A stretch of DNA of 42,438 nt from Actinomycetes bacterium (lineage in GTDB: Bacteria > Actinomycetota > Acidimicrobiia > Acidimicrobiales > JABEUL01). The DNA lies in contig JAJYFT010000008.1 of NCBI GenBank assembly GCA_021790815.1, forward strand, positions 1 through 42,438, in the 5' to 3' direction. The notes beneath the pieces are model-generated. The model saw only the letters and a list, made by a program, of their open reading frames with translations, was not told where the DNA came from and did not search any database. This document shows positions 9,607-19,011 of the stretch, piece by piece (within the stretch, counting starts at the first letter, position 1; each line of letters begins with the position of its first letter). The position numbers and the translations under genes are program-made.

Positions 9607-10341
9607 ATGAAATATGAAGGAAAGGTCGCGTTTGTAACGGGTGCTGCAAATGGGATAGGGCGCGAAGCAGCTAAGAGGTTTAAGGAAACTGGCGCAAAAG
9701 TAATTCTTAGTGATATTGACGTTGAAAAAGGTGCACTACTTGCTAAAGAACTAGATTCTTACTTTATCAAGCTTGACGTATCAAGTTACGATGAAAATCA
9801 AAGTGCATTTAAAGTAGCGAATGAAGTACATGGCAAACTCGACATTGTCTTTTTAAATGCTGGAGTGTCGAGTAACATAGGGATTGACAGCACTTTTAAC
9901 GCCGCGCGTTACCGAGAGGTGATGGGTATAAATCTAGATGGTGTGGTCTATGGGCTTAACTCAGCACTTCCGTATCTCTCATCAAATGGAGGGCAAATAG
10001 TAGCAACAGCAAGCATGGCAGGAATAGTAGCTTTGCCACAAGACCCAATTTACTCTGCGAATAAACACGGTGTTGTAGGTTTAATTAGGTCCGTTGGTGA
10101 GGGTGTTGCTCAAAATATAAAGGTTAATGCCATCTGTCCATCTTTTGCTGACACAAATATAATAAAAGATGTCAAAGCTGTTTTGGAAGAATTAAAATTT
10201 CCAATTTTAAAGGTTTCTGAAGTTATCGATACTTTGTTTGAGATTCTTGACTCGAATGAAAGAGGTAAATGTTGGTTTGTAATTCCGGGGAGAAAGTCAG
10301 AACCATTTAGTTTCAGAAATGCACCAGGACCAAGAGTTTAG
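9607..10341 (+). CDS. Short-chain dehydrogenase/reductase
   Basis: AFVTGAANGIGREAAKRF, LNAGVSSN, YSANKHGVVGL (YxxxK). Confidence 0.92.
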   Translation: MKYEGKVAFVTGAANGIGREAAKRFKETGAKVILSDIDVEKGALLAKELDSYFIKLDVSSYDENQSAFKVANEVHGKLDIVFLNAGVSSNIGIDSTFNAARYREVMGINLDGVVYGLNSALPYLSSNGGQIVATASMAGIVALPQDPIYSANKHGVVGLIRSVGEGVAQNIKVNAICPSFADTNIIKDVKAVLEELKFPILKVSEVIDTLFEILDSNERGKCWFVIPGRKSEPFSFRNAPGPRV

Positions 10342-10402
10342 AAAAATCCATATTTTGTCTAATCATAAAAATGTTTCTTATGTTTAGTAGGTGTTGACAG
10401 TT

Positions 10403-11089
10403 TTAACCATTCTTAAGGTTTTCGAGAACTCTTTTAGCAGCATCAATCATATTTGGTGAATTTGTTATGGATCGACCTAACACTATAAAATCAGCACCTG
10501 ATTTGAAAGCTTCAGAGGGTGTTGCAACACGTTTTTGATCGTTGTTTTCATTTCCCTTAAGTCTTATCCCAGGAACCAGCGTAAGAAGGTTTGGCGCAAA
10601 ATTGTTTACGAACTTTAAGTCACTCGACGCGCAAACAACGCCTTCAATATTGGTGTTCTTAGCAATCGATAATCTCTCTGTCATCGTAGCTTCCGTGGCT
10701 TGTGGTTCGCTTGTCAGTACTGTCACTCCAAGCACAGTTGTTGGTGCACTGCCAACTATTAATCCGTCTCTCACCCCTTCCTTGCATGCTAATACCATCT
10801 CTTCTCCACCACTCAAATGAACCGTTATGAAGTCAACGCCAAGCTTTGCCAATGCTTTAGTTGCTGAGTAGACGGTGTTAGGTATATCAAAAAGCTTTAA
10901 GTCGATGAATACTTTCAAATTTATACTTTTTAGTTCGCTAATTATTTCAGGGCCAACATTTGAAAAAAGCTGTAAGCCAACTTTAACAATTCCAAAGAAA
11001 GGATTGAGTGATGAAGCAATGCTTAAAGCATCTCGCTTTTCATCCAAATCTAATGCCAGCACTAACGAATCACGCCAAATATTTTCCAA
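10403..11089 (-). CDS. pyrF: Orotidine 5'-phosphate decarboxylase
   Basis: LVLALDLDEKRDAL, VKVGLQLF, VFIDLKLFDIPNTV (DxKxxD), DFITVHLSGG, LGRSIT. Confidence 0.95.
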   Translation of the reverse strand: MENIWRDSLVLALDLDEKRDALSIASSLNPFFGIVKVGLQLFSNVGPEIISELKSINLKVFIDLKLFDIPNTVYSATKALAKLGVDFITVHLSGGEEMVLACKEGVRDGLIVGSAPTTVLGVTVLTSEPQATEATMTERLSIAKNTNIEGVVCASSDLKFVNNFAPNLLTLVPGIRLKGNENNDQKRVATPSEAFKSGADFIVLGRSITNSPNMIDAAKRVLENLKNG

Positions 11090-11252
11090 GTTCTCTCCGT
11101 ATCAATTAAATAATTACCTTAAGCAAGTCTTTCAATTAGCTTCTAACAAGATTCTAACTCGATCATAAATTTGTCCAGAATTAATTGCAGGTTATGCAGG
11201 GTTATTTTAAATTAAGATACGCTCAAAATTTAATATGTGTAGGCTTAATAGT

Positions 11253-12596
11253 ATGACTACCACGGAACCAATATATTTAGAGGGAGTATTTTTGATCGAC
11301 ATCGTCGACGGGTCACCTGCAACTATTCCAGGTAATTGGACCAGATTTGACGAAAGAGGTATTACTTTTAAAGGATCAGATGATACGCACTCAAAAAGCT
11401 TTTTGTATGGCGAAATTCGAAATATAACTGTTGGTTCACCTGCCAGGCTTTATGATGGTTCAGACGGATGGGAAATTGATATTTTACTTGCTGATAGAAG
11501 CGTTTCATTCTTAGTCCCAATGGCTCGTTATGGACAAGATTGGGTTACTTCGCTTTCTGCTCATATTAATAACTGGCAGGCACTTAGTAAAACTAGCTTT
11601 TCTCAGCCTAACGACGTTCCGGTATCAGTGCCAACAGTTCAAAGCAACCAAATCACAACGGTAGTTCCCCCAGCAGCTTTTTACCAAGGGCACGTTGACC
11701 AGGGTCAATCACGGTCAATGACTTCTGTGTCAAGCAAATCTAAAAAGAAAAAAGTAGTTTTATTGGGTGGTGTTGTAACGGTATTAGTAGCTGCTCTAGT
11801 TGCAGTTGCGGTAATCATGATGTCTTCATCACCACTGAGTGGCCCGCCTGCTGGAACTTCTTTAGCTGCCGTTGGTCCAGAAATGTCACTTCAGCCAAGT
11901 GATCTACCTTCAACTTTTGCGACAACTATAGTGGGAAATGAGTGCAGCCCAACCTCGCATTCCGCTCAGATCTGTCAAAATAGTTCTTATAATGGTGGTG
12001 TTGCTGCTCTGGCATCTTGTTTGTCACTCCCGCAAAGCGATATTGCGTCAGTTCTAGGAAATTACGTAAATGGTTCTGACGTTTATTTATCCAACAACTT
12101 TAAAATTGAGAGCTTGAACACCACTCTTCCTTCAGCAATTACCAGTATGGTTAAAGATTCAACCTCACTTCAATCGTCCGCACAGCTATTTGCTACAACC
12201 TCTGAAGAAGCGGAGGTCATTGCAGCTCTTCAGAGTTCTCTTGGCGCAAGTTGCTTTACGCAGATGCTTAAAAATAATTTGCTTCCTGGAATTCAGAATT
12301 CGGTAGCAGGAGCTGGAATAAAGTTAACGGTTACCAGCCCTGTTCAAATTACCGTTCCTTCTTATTCTGGACTTAAGATAACGGGGTTCAGTGTCGGGTT
12401 TATTATGAATTTGCCATCCCCAATTGGAAATTTTAGCTCTATAGAGTTTAATTTTTATTTGTACATAGCAGGTGCGGGTAGAGTAGTTGAATCAATGCTA
12501 GCTACTGACACAAGTCCAGTAAGAATTCCAGAGAGTGTTAAAACGCAAGCTTTTAAAGATGTTGAAGCTGGGTTATATTCTGTGGTGAGCAAGTAG
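11253..12596 (+). CDS. Membrane protein with N-terminal PH-like domain and large exported domain
   Basis: Beta-rich N-terminus (WTRFDERGITFKG...), Lys-rich stop-transfer and TM (KKKVVLLGGVVTVLVAALVAVAVIMM), then Ser/Thr-rich exported region. Start 11235 or 11253. Confidence 0.65.
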   Translation: MTTTEPIYLEGVFLIDIVDGSPATIPGNWTRFDERGITFKGSDDTHSKSFLYGEIRNITVGSPARLYDGSDGWEIDILLADRSVSFLVPMARYGQDWVTSLSAHINNWQALSKTSFSQPNDVPVSVPTVQSNQITTVVPPAAFYQGHVDQGQSRSMTSVSSKSKKKKVVLLGGVVTVLVAALVAVAVIMMSSSPLSGPPAGTSLAAVGPEMSLQPSDLPSTFATTIVGNECSPTSHSAQICQNSSYNGGVAALASCLSLPQSDIASVLGNYVNGSDVYLSNNFKIESLNTTLPSAITSMVKDSTSLQSSAQLFATTSEEAEVIAALQSSLGASCFTQMLKNNLLPGIQNSVAGAGIKLTVTSPVQITVPSYSGLKITGFSVGFIMNLPSPIGNFSSIEFNFYLYIAGAGRVVESMLATDTSPVRIPESVKTQAFKDVEAGLYSVVSK

Positions 12597-12624
12597 AGAA
12601 AAGAGTCTTTCAAAAGTTAATGGT

Positions 12625-13245
12625 CTAAGGGTGGTGGAACCATGCTAACCAGGTGCTTGTGTTTTCTGCAAAAAGAAATGCAAGTGGAAGCGAAAGAACT
12701 ACAGAGATTGCTGCGGTTATGTACGTAATCCTTGGTACTTTTTTATGGCTTACAAGCTTTGAACCGTACTGAACCATTTCTCTTAAATGACCAAGTACAT
12801 GAATAGTCATTGCGCCAAACCAAAGGATAAAAGAAGCTTTGTGGATGAAGAGAAGGTTTAGTCTAAGAGACTTAGGTCCTACTGTCAGTAGCACACCAGA
12901 AACGATTAACACATAGGTCAAAATTACTACGAATGGACCCAACAAACGCAAGATGGCGTTCGGTGGACCTTTTCTTAAGTAAGCGTCTGATCTTGTGTAA
13001 TAGCGTAACATTTTATACCCTGTTGTAATTGTTTTAAATATGATGGGGATAATTAAGAGTGATCCTAGAAAAATATGAATATATAGATTTATTTTTATAA
13101 GAGGCAAAGTCAATCCGACTAGGGCTAATAAAATAAATAGAGCTATTCCAATTGAGGTTGTAAACATTGAATTAAGTTCAACGCCAAAAGTTTTGCGTCT
13201 GAGTTTTCGACTCTGTTGGGTGTTAGTTTGCATAGGTAATAACAT
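12625..13245 (-). CDS. Four-TM membrane protein, cytochrome b561/ferric-reductase-like
   Basis: Four hydrophobic spans with His in TM segments (LYIHIFLG, LLFIHKASFILWFGAMTIHVLGHL). Confidence 0.55.
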   Translation of the reverse strand: MLLPMQTNTQQSRKLRRKTFGVELNSMFTTSIGIALFILLALVGLTLPLIKINLYIHIFLGSLLIIPIIFKTITTGYKMLRYYTRSDAYLRKGPPNAILRLLGPFVVILTYVLIVSGVLLTVGPKSLRLNLLFIHKASFILWFGAMTIHVLGHLREMVQYGSKLVSHKKVPRITYITAAISVVLSLPLAFLFAENTSTWLAWFHHP

Positions 13246-13308
13246 ATGCGCTAAATTACCTTTTGTGAGCGCGCCCAGAAGAAATCGCGCATGTTTTAAG
13301 GAGATTTT

Positions 13309-13698
13309 ATGGCATACGACGAAGTATCGGTAGAGATTGACAAGAGCGCATCAAATGCATGGGAAATTGTAGGTGATTTCGGCGGCCTTAAGCGCTTCGC
13401 ACCTGGAGTAGAAGAGTGCATTCTCGATGGGGACGTAAGAAACTTAACAATTATGGGAAACAAGGTTGCTGAGAAACTTGTGAGTAATGACAGTTCAAAT
13501 ATGGAGCTAAAGTATACAATTATCGAAGGTTTTCCATTGACAAGCCACGAGTCAACAATGAAAGTTGAATCTCTATCTCCTACAAGTTGTAAAGTGACGT
13601 GGAGTGTGAATGCAGAGCCTGATGACATGGCATCATTTCTTTCTACTATCTACAAAGCAGGTCTGGATGCCTTAAAGCAGACTTTGGAAAGAAGCTGA
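13309..13698 (+). CDS. SRPBCC/polyketide-cyclase family protein
   Basis: DEVSVEIDKSASNAWEIVGDFGGLKRFAPGVEEC...VTWSVNAEP; START-like fold pattern. Confidence 0.8.
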   Translation: MAYDEVSVEIDKSASNAWEIVGDFGGLKRFAPGVEECILDGDVRNLTIMGNKVAEKLVSNDSSNMELKYTIIEGFPLTSHESTMKVESLSPTSCKVTWSVNAEPDDMASFLSTIYKAGLDALKQTLERS

Positions 13699-13739
13699 TA
13701 TTTGATTTTGACTCCACTAAAAAATAGTACTATTCCTTG

Positions 13740-14525
13740 ATGCAGAAAATGCCTCTTTGGTTTTGGGTAAGTGTTGCTTTCGTAGCTGGCGCAATTATTG
13801 GTTCATTTTTGAATGTTGTTATTTACAGAGTCCCTGAGAAGAAATCTCTAGTTAAACCGCCTTCACACTGCCCAAAGTGCAACGCAAACATAAAGCCTTA
13901 TGACAATATTCCAATATTTTCATGGTTAATCCTGGGTGGACACTGCCGAAACTGCAAGCAAAGCATCAGCGCAAGGTACCCAATTGTTGAATTCATTACA
14001 GCTGTCCTCTATGCAGCTGTAGTTTTTACTGCACGTCCCATAACCGCATCATTAAGCGAGTGTGTAGCTGTTTCAGGCATGTTAGTTGCGACTGTTGTTG
14101 ATTTTGAAAGGATGAGAATTCCTACAAAGGTCATTTATGCAACATTTTTGATCGGATTTCCTCTTCTCGTTGTTCCAACTATTCAAGATGGTCAGTGGTG
14201 GAGACTTGGAATAGCAGCTGCGTGCGGAGCAGGTGGTGGGCTTGTATTCTTTTTATTTTTCCTTCTCCTCCCTCCGGGTGGTTTTGGGCTCGGAGATGTG
14301 AGGTTAATTGCGATGCAATCCGCGTTTTTAGGGTGGTTTGGATGGAGGGTAGCAGTATCTGCAGTAATAGTTGGTTTTATCGCAGGGGGTTTTATCGCAA
14401 TGTTTCTTCTTGCAACAGGAATTAAGAAGATGAAAGACAAAATACCTTTTGGGCCGTATCTAGCCCTCGGAGCCCTTATTATGTTTTATCTTGTACCTGT
14501 TTTGCCGCCAAAGTGGATTATTTAG
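13740..14525 (+). CDS. pilD: Prepilin peptidase (type IV, A24 family)
   Basis: GSFLNVVIYRVPEKKS, CPKC..CRNC, VVDFERMRIP and GFGLGDVRL aspartate motifs. Confidence 0.9.
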   Translation: MQKMPLWFWVSVAFVAGAIIGSFLNVVIYRVPEKKSLVKPPSHCPKCNANIKPYDNIPIFSWLILGGHCRNCKQSISARYPIVEFITAVLYAAVVFTARPITASLSECVAVSGMLVATVVDFERMRIPTKVIYATFLIGFPLLVVPTIQDGQWWRLGIAAACGAGGGLVFFLFFLLLPPGGFGLGDVRLIAMQSAFLGWFGWRVAVSAVIVGFIAGGFIAMFLLATGIKKMKDKIPFGPYLALGALIMFYLVPVLPPKWII

Positions 14526-14708
14526 ACTGAGCAAGTTTAGTTTTTCCGCTCTATATTGGTTCCCATCATCTTCAAGTCTCTTGTGGCCAAGACTAAAAGA
14601 AGTTTTTTGGGAGTTTAAGATCGCAGCAAATCACGACAGTTAATCTAATATTGACCTTTACCCACACCAAACTAACTGCGCAAGGACAAAAACTAGAATA
14701 AGCGTTAA

Positions 14709-15812
14709 TTAACCTTCTCTAGAAGTGACCTGTAGAAGCCCTCTATTTTGAAGCATAACTCTTAAGTCGTGAGAGTTTGTTGCGGTCATCATTGCTGATC
14801 GAAGATCAATTACGCCATCTTCAAAAAGATCGGCCAGGCTCTGGTCGAATGTAGTCATTCCGTAGTAGTCACCTTCTTGAATGATTTGGACGATATCACC
14901 AGTTTTTTCAGGGTCAAGAATGCACTGCTGAATTCTTCCATTGCTAATCATTACTTCCACAGCCGGAACACGAGACTTTCCATCTGCGGTTGGAACAAGT
15001 CTTTGACAGACAGTTCCTTTTAGCGCACCAGCTAGTGTAACTCGTGCTTGGTGCTGTTGACTGCTCGGGAAGAAGTCTATAACACGGTTTATCGTTTCTG
15101 TAGCGTCTATTGTGTGGAGCGTTGAAAGGACAAGGTGACCCGTCTCAGCTGCTGTCAAAGCGGTGGAAACTGTTTCAAAGTCACGCATTTCGCCAACTAG
15201 TATTACATCCGGGTCTTCCCTAAGTGCTGCTCTAAGAGCTGTCAAGAAGGAGTTGGTGTCAAAACCAACTTCGCGTTGATTGATTGCGGCAAGTTCATCT
15301 CGGTGCAGGACTTCAATAGGATCTTCGATAGTAATGATATGGCACTCGCGTGTTTTGTTGATATGATCAATCATCGCAGCTAAAGTAGTAGTTTTCCCAC
15401 TTCCAGTCGGCCCAGTTACCAGTATTAAACCTCTTTGTTCATTGGATATTTGGCGAATTGATTCAGGAAGTCCTAACTCTTCAATTGTAGTAGTTGTGTG
15501 GCGGACTCGCCTAAAGACCATCCCAACTGATCCTCGCTGTCTAAAGGCATTTACCCTAAATCTTCCAAGCCCTGTTACACCGTAGGCAAAGTCAGCCTCA
15601 TTGTCTTGGTGGAACTTAATTGCTGTGTCTGGATGCATGATTGCTTCAGCGATCGCTGAAGTATCTGTAGGTCTTAATGCCTGCTCTTCTGGTAGCTTTC
15701 TTAGCTGGCCATTGACCCGAATCCTAGGTTCTGATCCAACTTTTAAATGCAGGTCAGAACCTTCAAGATCTGCCAACATATGTAACAAACGGTCTAAATC
15801 ACCTTTTTCCAT
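14709..15812 (-). CDS. pilT: Type IV pilus retraction ATPase PilT
   Basis: GSDLHLKVGSEPRIRVNG, GPTGSGKTTTLAAMID, IEDPIEVLH, VILVGEMRDFETVSTALTAAETGHLVLSTLHT. Confidence 0.95.
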   Translation of the reverse strand: MEKGDLDRLLHMLADLEGSDLHLKVGSEPRIRVNGQLRKLPEEQALRPTDTSAIAEAIMHPDTAIKFHQDNEADFAYGVTGLGRFRVNAFRQRGSVGMVFRRVRHTTTTIEELGLPESIRQISNEQRGLILVTGPTGSGKTTTLAAMIDHINKTRECHIITIEDPIEVLHRDELAAINQREVGFDTNSFLTALRAALREDPDVILVGEMRDFETVSTALTAAETGHLVLSTLHTIDATETINRVIDFFPSSQQHQARVTLAGALKGTVCQRLVPTADGKSRVPAVEVMISNGRIQQCILDPEKTGDIVQIIQEGDYYGMTTFDQSLADLFEDGVIDLRSAMMTATNSHDLRVMLQNRGLLQVTSREG

Positions 15813-16028
15813 CTATATATCATGCACCTTTCTTTATAGTATTTCAATTGTTTTGGTTATTTATTTTACAGATTCGATGAAAATACTCTTCATTATCAAT
15901 GCAAAATGCCAGTATAAAAAGAATATATATCTCATTTGCGTATGGCATTAAAAAAAACACTATTATGAAATATTGTAAAGTATCTATTAAATTAATAGAT
16001 TTTAGATTTGCTAATGAGGAGTAGCGGT

Positions 16029-16559
16029 ATGACGCAGGTGCCGGAAAACGCTGGTATGGACCAGGTGGCAACGGGGGTTCAAACTACCTCTACAAGTGGA
16101 GATTTATCTGGTTTTAGTCCGATTCAACTATCGGAAGTCTCGCTTGTTACACAAAGTGATACTGGATTAGTTGAAGTTCCAGGTTTGAACCTGTCATTCG
16201 ATGATAACGGGATGACGATTAGAAAGAGAACAGGTGATCTAGTTAAGGTGCTGCCGTGGGAAGCGCTTTTAGATATTACCATCGAAGATATACAAATAAA
16301 TCCTATTGATCCGATAGCGTCTGCTATGTCTGTTGCGACAGAACGGCGTTCGCATGAGTTTCGAATTAAAGGACTCGAGGCAAGAGAACTGTCAGATAAT
16401 TTGGCAAAACTTGCTAAGCATTACACAGGCAGTCAAGGAATTGTAGAAGGTGATGGTGGTACTTTAAGCCTATTGCTTCCATATATAGTATTTGCCGGTA
16501 TTGCTTTGTTAGGCCTAGTTCTGTTGGTTGGCCACTTGACAGGTCATGTATCTGTTTAG
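16029..16559 (+). CDS. Hypothetical C-terminally anchored membrane protein with PH-like domain
   Basis: LSFDDNGMTIRKRTGDLVKVLPWEALLDITIED, TM at C-terminus (LLPYIVFAGIALLGLVLLVG). AGGAG upstream favours the start at 16029. Confidence 0.6.
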   Translation: MTQVPENAGMDQVATGVQTTSTSGDLSGFSPIQLSEVSLVTQSDTGLVEVPGLNLSFDDNGMTIRKRTGDLVKVLPWEALLDITIEDIQINPIDPIASAMSVATERRSHEFRIKGLEARELSDNLAKLAKHYTGSQGIVEGDGGTLSLLLPYIVFAGIALLGLVLLVGHLTGHVSV

Positions 16560-16641
16560 ACGGCCTAGCAAAAATATCTCGATTGCACTGTTGCTAACAA
16601 CTGGCCATATGTGGCAGCGTAATTGGTGAGGCAAGTGTTTT

Positions 16642-16962
16642 ATGCCAAACCATGATGGGAAAGATTACATTGTATTGGAGTCATGTAACTCGACGTGGCT
16701 GTTTAATGAAGAAAAATGGGAGTTTAAGCGAGTCCTGAAAGGACTTGACTTAGATAATAATTCAGCAAGTACTGAGTGGCGTAAATATTTCGGTTTGGAA
16801 GTCGATGATGAAAGCGATGCTTTTGTGATTAAACTTAATGAAAGTGGCTCAAGACTTTTGAGAGCGTGGCAACACCGTGACCCATGTAAACAGTGTGGCT
16901 ATACCGAAACTAGTGAAATATCACTTGCTGAGATAAAGGATCAATTAAGAGAGGACATATGA
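16642..16962 (+). CDS. Hypothetical protein with CxxC
   Basis: ORF overlapping the next gene by 4 nt; CKQCGY motif near C-terminus. Confidence 0.6.
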   Translation: MPNHDGKDYIVLESCNSTWLFNEEKWEFKRVLKGLDLDNNSASTEWRKYFGLEVDDESDAFVIKLNESGSRLLRAWQHRDPCKQCGYTETSEISLAEIKDQLREDI

Positions 16963-18005
16963 AGTCAGCTCTATTGAGAGGTGGGAATATTGTTGTCGAT
17001 GAAATAGATGATCCAAAAATTTCAAAGGGGCAGGTTCTTGTTAAGACAAAAGCTTGTGGGATATGTGGATCCGATCTTCACTTTAAAGTACATGGCAGCG
17101 AACTTATCCATAAAATGAAGGAAATGGAAGACTCAATGGGGAAGGGTCCAATCTCAAGTTCCGATGTCGATATTTCTAAAGATGTCTTTATGGGGCATGA
17201 ATTTTGTGCAGAAGTACTTGAAACTAATACGGATACAAAATCATTTAAAAGCGGAACACTTGTTGTTTCAGTCCCGATTGTAATCGACGGTAGCAACATT
17301 CACCAACTTGCATATAATAACCTCTTCCCAGCGGGTTTTTCTGAGAAAATGGTTTTATCAGCCCCTTTTCTGCTCGAAGTGCCAAATGGAATTGACGCAA
17401 AAATCGCATCAATGACTGAGCCTCTGGCAGTGGGCGTCCACGCCGTCAATATCTCTCAGTTAATTGGCGATGAGGCTACTGTAGTTATCGGTTGTGGGCC
17501 AGTTGGCATGTGTGTAATTTCGGCACTTAAGGCGAGAAATATTAGTCCAGTTGTAGCAGTAGATTTTTCTTTATTAAGAAGAGATGTAGCTCTAAAGATC
17601 GGAGCTGATTTTGTTGTAGACCCGGCGGAGGAAAGCGCCTTCAAGTTATTAGACAAAATCGCTCCTTTTCGCAAAACTTGCGTATTTGAGGCTGTCGGGG
17701 TGCCTGGCGTGATTGGGAAGGTACTTGATGAAGCCCCAAGAGGCACCAAATTGACCGTAGTTGGGGTCTGTATGGAAAAGGATACTTTTGTACCATTTTC
17801 TGGAGTCATTAAGGAGTGTGAAATTAGATTTTCTTTTGCATATACTCCTGATGAGTTTAAGCATGCTCTAAAGCTTATTTCAGAAGGAACTGTAGATGTA
17901 CAACCAATGATTTCAGGACAAGTTGGTTTAGATGATGTAGCAATGGCTTTTGATCAAATGTCAAATGCTAAAGAAGTATCTAAGCTACTTGTAGTTCCAA
18001 ATTAG
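16959..18005 (+). CDS. Zinc-binding alcohol dehydrogenase (MDR superfamily)
   Basis: ACGICGSDLHF, MGHEFCAEV, VVIGCGPVGMCVISALKA. Confidence 0.92.
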   Translation: MKSALLRGGNIVVDEIDDPKISKGQVLVKTKACGICGSDLHFKVHGSELIHKMKEMEDSMGKGPISSSDVDISKDVFMGHEFCAEVLETNTDTKSFKSGTLVVSVPIVIDGSNIHQLAYNNLFPAGFSEKMVLSAPFLLEVPNGIDAKIASMTEPLAVGVHAVNISQLIGDEATVVIGCGPVGMCVISALKARNISPVVAVDFSLLRRDVALKIGADFVVDPAEESAFKLLDKIAPFRKTCVFEAVGVPGVIGKVLDEAPRGTKLTVVGVCMEKDTFVPFSGVIKECEIRFSFAYTPDEFKHALKLISEGTVDVQPMISGQVGLDDVAMAFDQMSNAKEVSKLLVVPN

Positions 18006-18061
18006 CGAGGGCTTTGCTTGTCACAGAGTTACTTCATTTGTAGTTTTCTGTTGAGGATATT

Positions 18062-19006
18062 TTGTCAAATATGAATGATGTGCGCAGTGATAAATTAAAT
18101 CAGTTGGAAAGAGCAACAGATCTATTTTTGCTTCTTAAACACTCCAACAAACCTCTTTCTTTGCGTGAGATTGCTCAATCAATCAGACTTTATGCAGATT
18201 ACGAGCATCAGATCTATGCATGCAGGAAGCAGATAGATAGAGATAAGGCACTTCTACACTCGCAGGGGATCGAAATTGAATCGATAAGAATTGAAAATGA
18301 CGATCAGGTGGGATATCGTTTAATTGACAAGTCTCCCAGTACATTTTTTAACCAATTGACGAAGGTGGAACGTGAAGCACTTGCAAAGGCGTCTGTGATG
18401 CTTGAAGTTGGGTACATCGATAACCCAGAGGTCGATGTAGGACTAGACCCATTTAAAGTGATGAGGCTACTTTCGTTGTCGCAGAATTTAGTTAAGTTTC
18501 ATAGGATCCTAAGAGAAAAACGACGGATATCTTTTAAATACAGGGGAGAAGAAAGGCTGGCAGATCCAGGTGGTTTAATTTTTAAAAATGGATCGTGGTA
18601 TTTGGCGGCATATGATGTAAACAAGGAAGATACTCGGATCTTCAAACTTGATCGAATTGAAGGTGACGCAACTGAGTATGATGCTGAATCAGCTTTGCAG
18701 TATTCTAAGGTCAAATTAAATGAGGAAGCACAATCATTTTCGATGATCGAACAGGCAAAGGATACTGAAATTGTAAAAGTTTGCTTGGACTTTAGCAAGT
18801 ATCTAGAGATTGAAGAACTGGGCTTGAGTAAATTTAAGGCAGAAGTTCTTGATAATGGGAAAGTGCTTCTTGAAATTCCTATTACCTCGAGGTCAATGTT
18901 TTTGTCATGGCTTTTTAATTTCATTGACCATGCAGAGGTATTAGAGCCGCTTGAAATCAGAGAAAGTGTTGTCGAGTGGCTTGAAGCTATGGCAGCGGAA
19001 AGTTAG
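18062..19006 (+). CDS. pafB: WYL-domain HTH regulator, PafB-like
   Basis: ERATDLFLLLKHSNKPLSLREIAQSI; WYL-type core (ISFKYRGEERLADPGGLIFKNGSWYLAAYD). TTG start. Confidence 0.82.
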   Translation: MSNMNDVRSDKLNQLERATDLFLLLKHSNKPLSLREIAQSIRLYADYEHQIYACRKQIDRDKALLHSQGIEIESIRIENDDQVGYRLIDKSPSTFFNQLTKVEREALAKASVMLEVGYIDNPEVDVGLDPFKVMRLLSLSQNLVKFHRILREKRRISFKYRGEERLADPGGLIFKNGSWYLAAYDVNKEDTRIFKLDRIEGDATEYDAESALQYSKVKLNEEAQSFSMIEQAKDTEIVKVCLDFSKYLEIEELGLSKFKAEVLDNGKVLLEIPITSRSMFLSWLFNFIDHAEVLEPLEIRESVVEWLEAMAAES

Positions 19007-19011
19007 AGTGG

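Noticed and set aside
13740-15812. pilD and pilT as a complete type IV pilus locus
   Set aside because: Only these two genes are present, convergent, with no pilin, PilB, PilC, PilM-O nearby in the window.
15905-15949. Inverted repeat AATGCCA...TGGCATT followed by an A-run upstream of pilT
   Set aside because: 31-nt loop and wrong orientation of the A/T tract for a convincing terminator; may be chance in AT-rich DNA.
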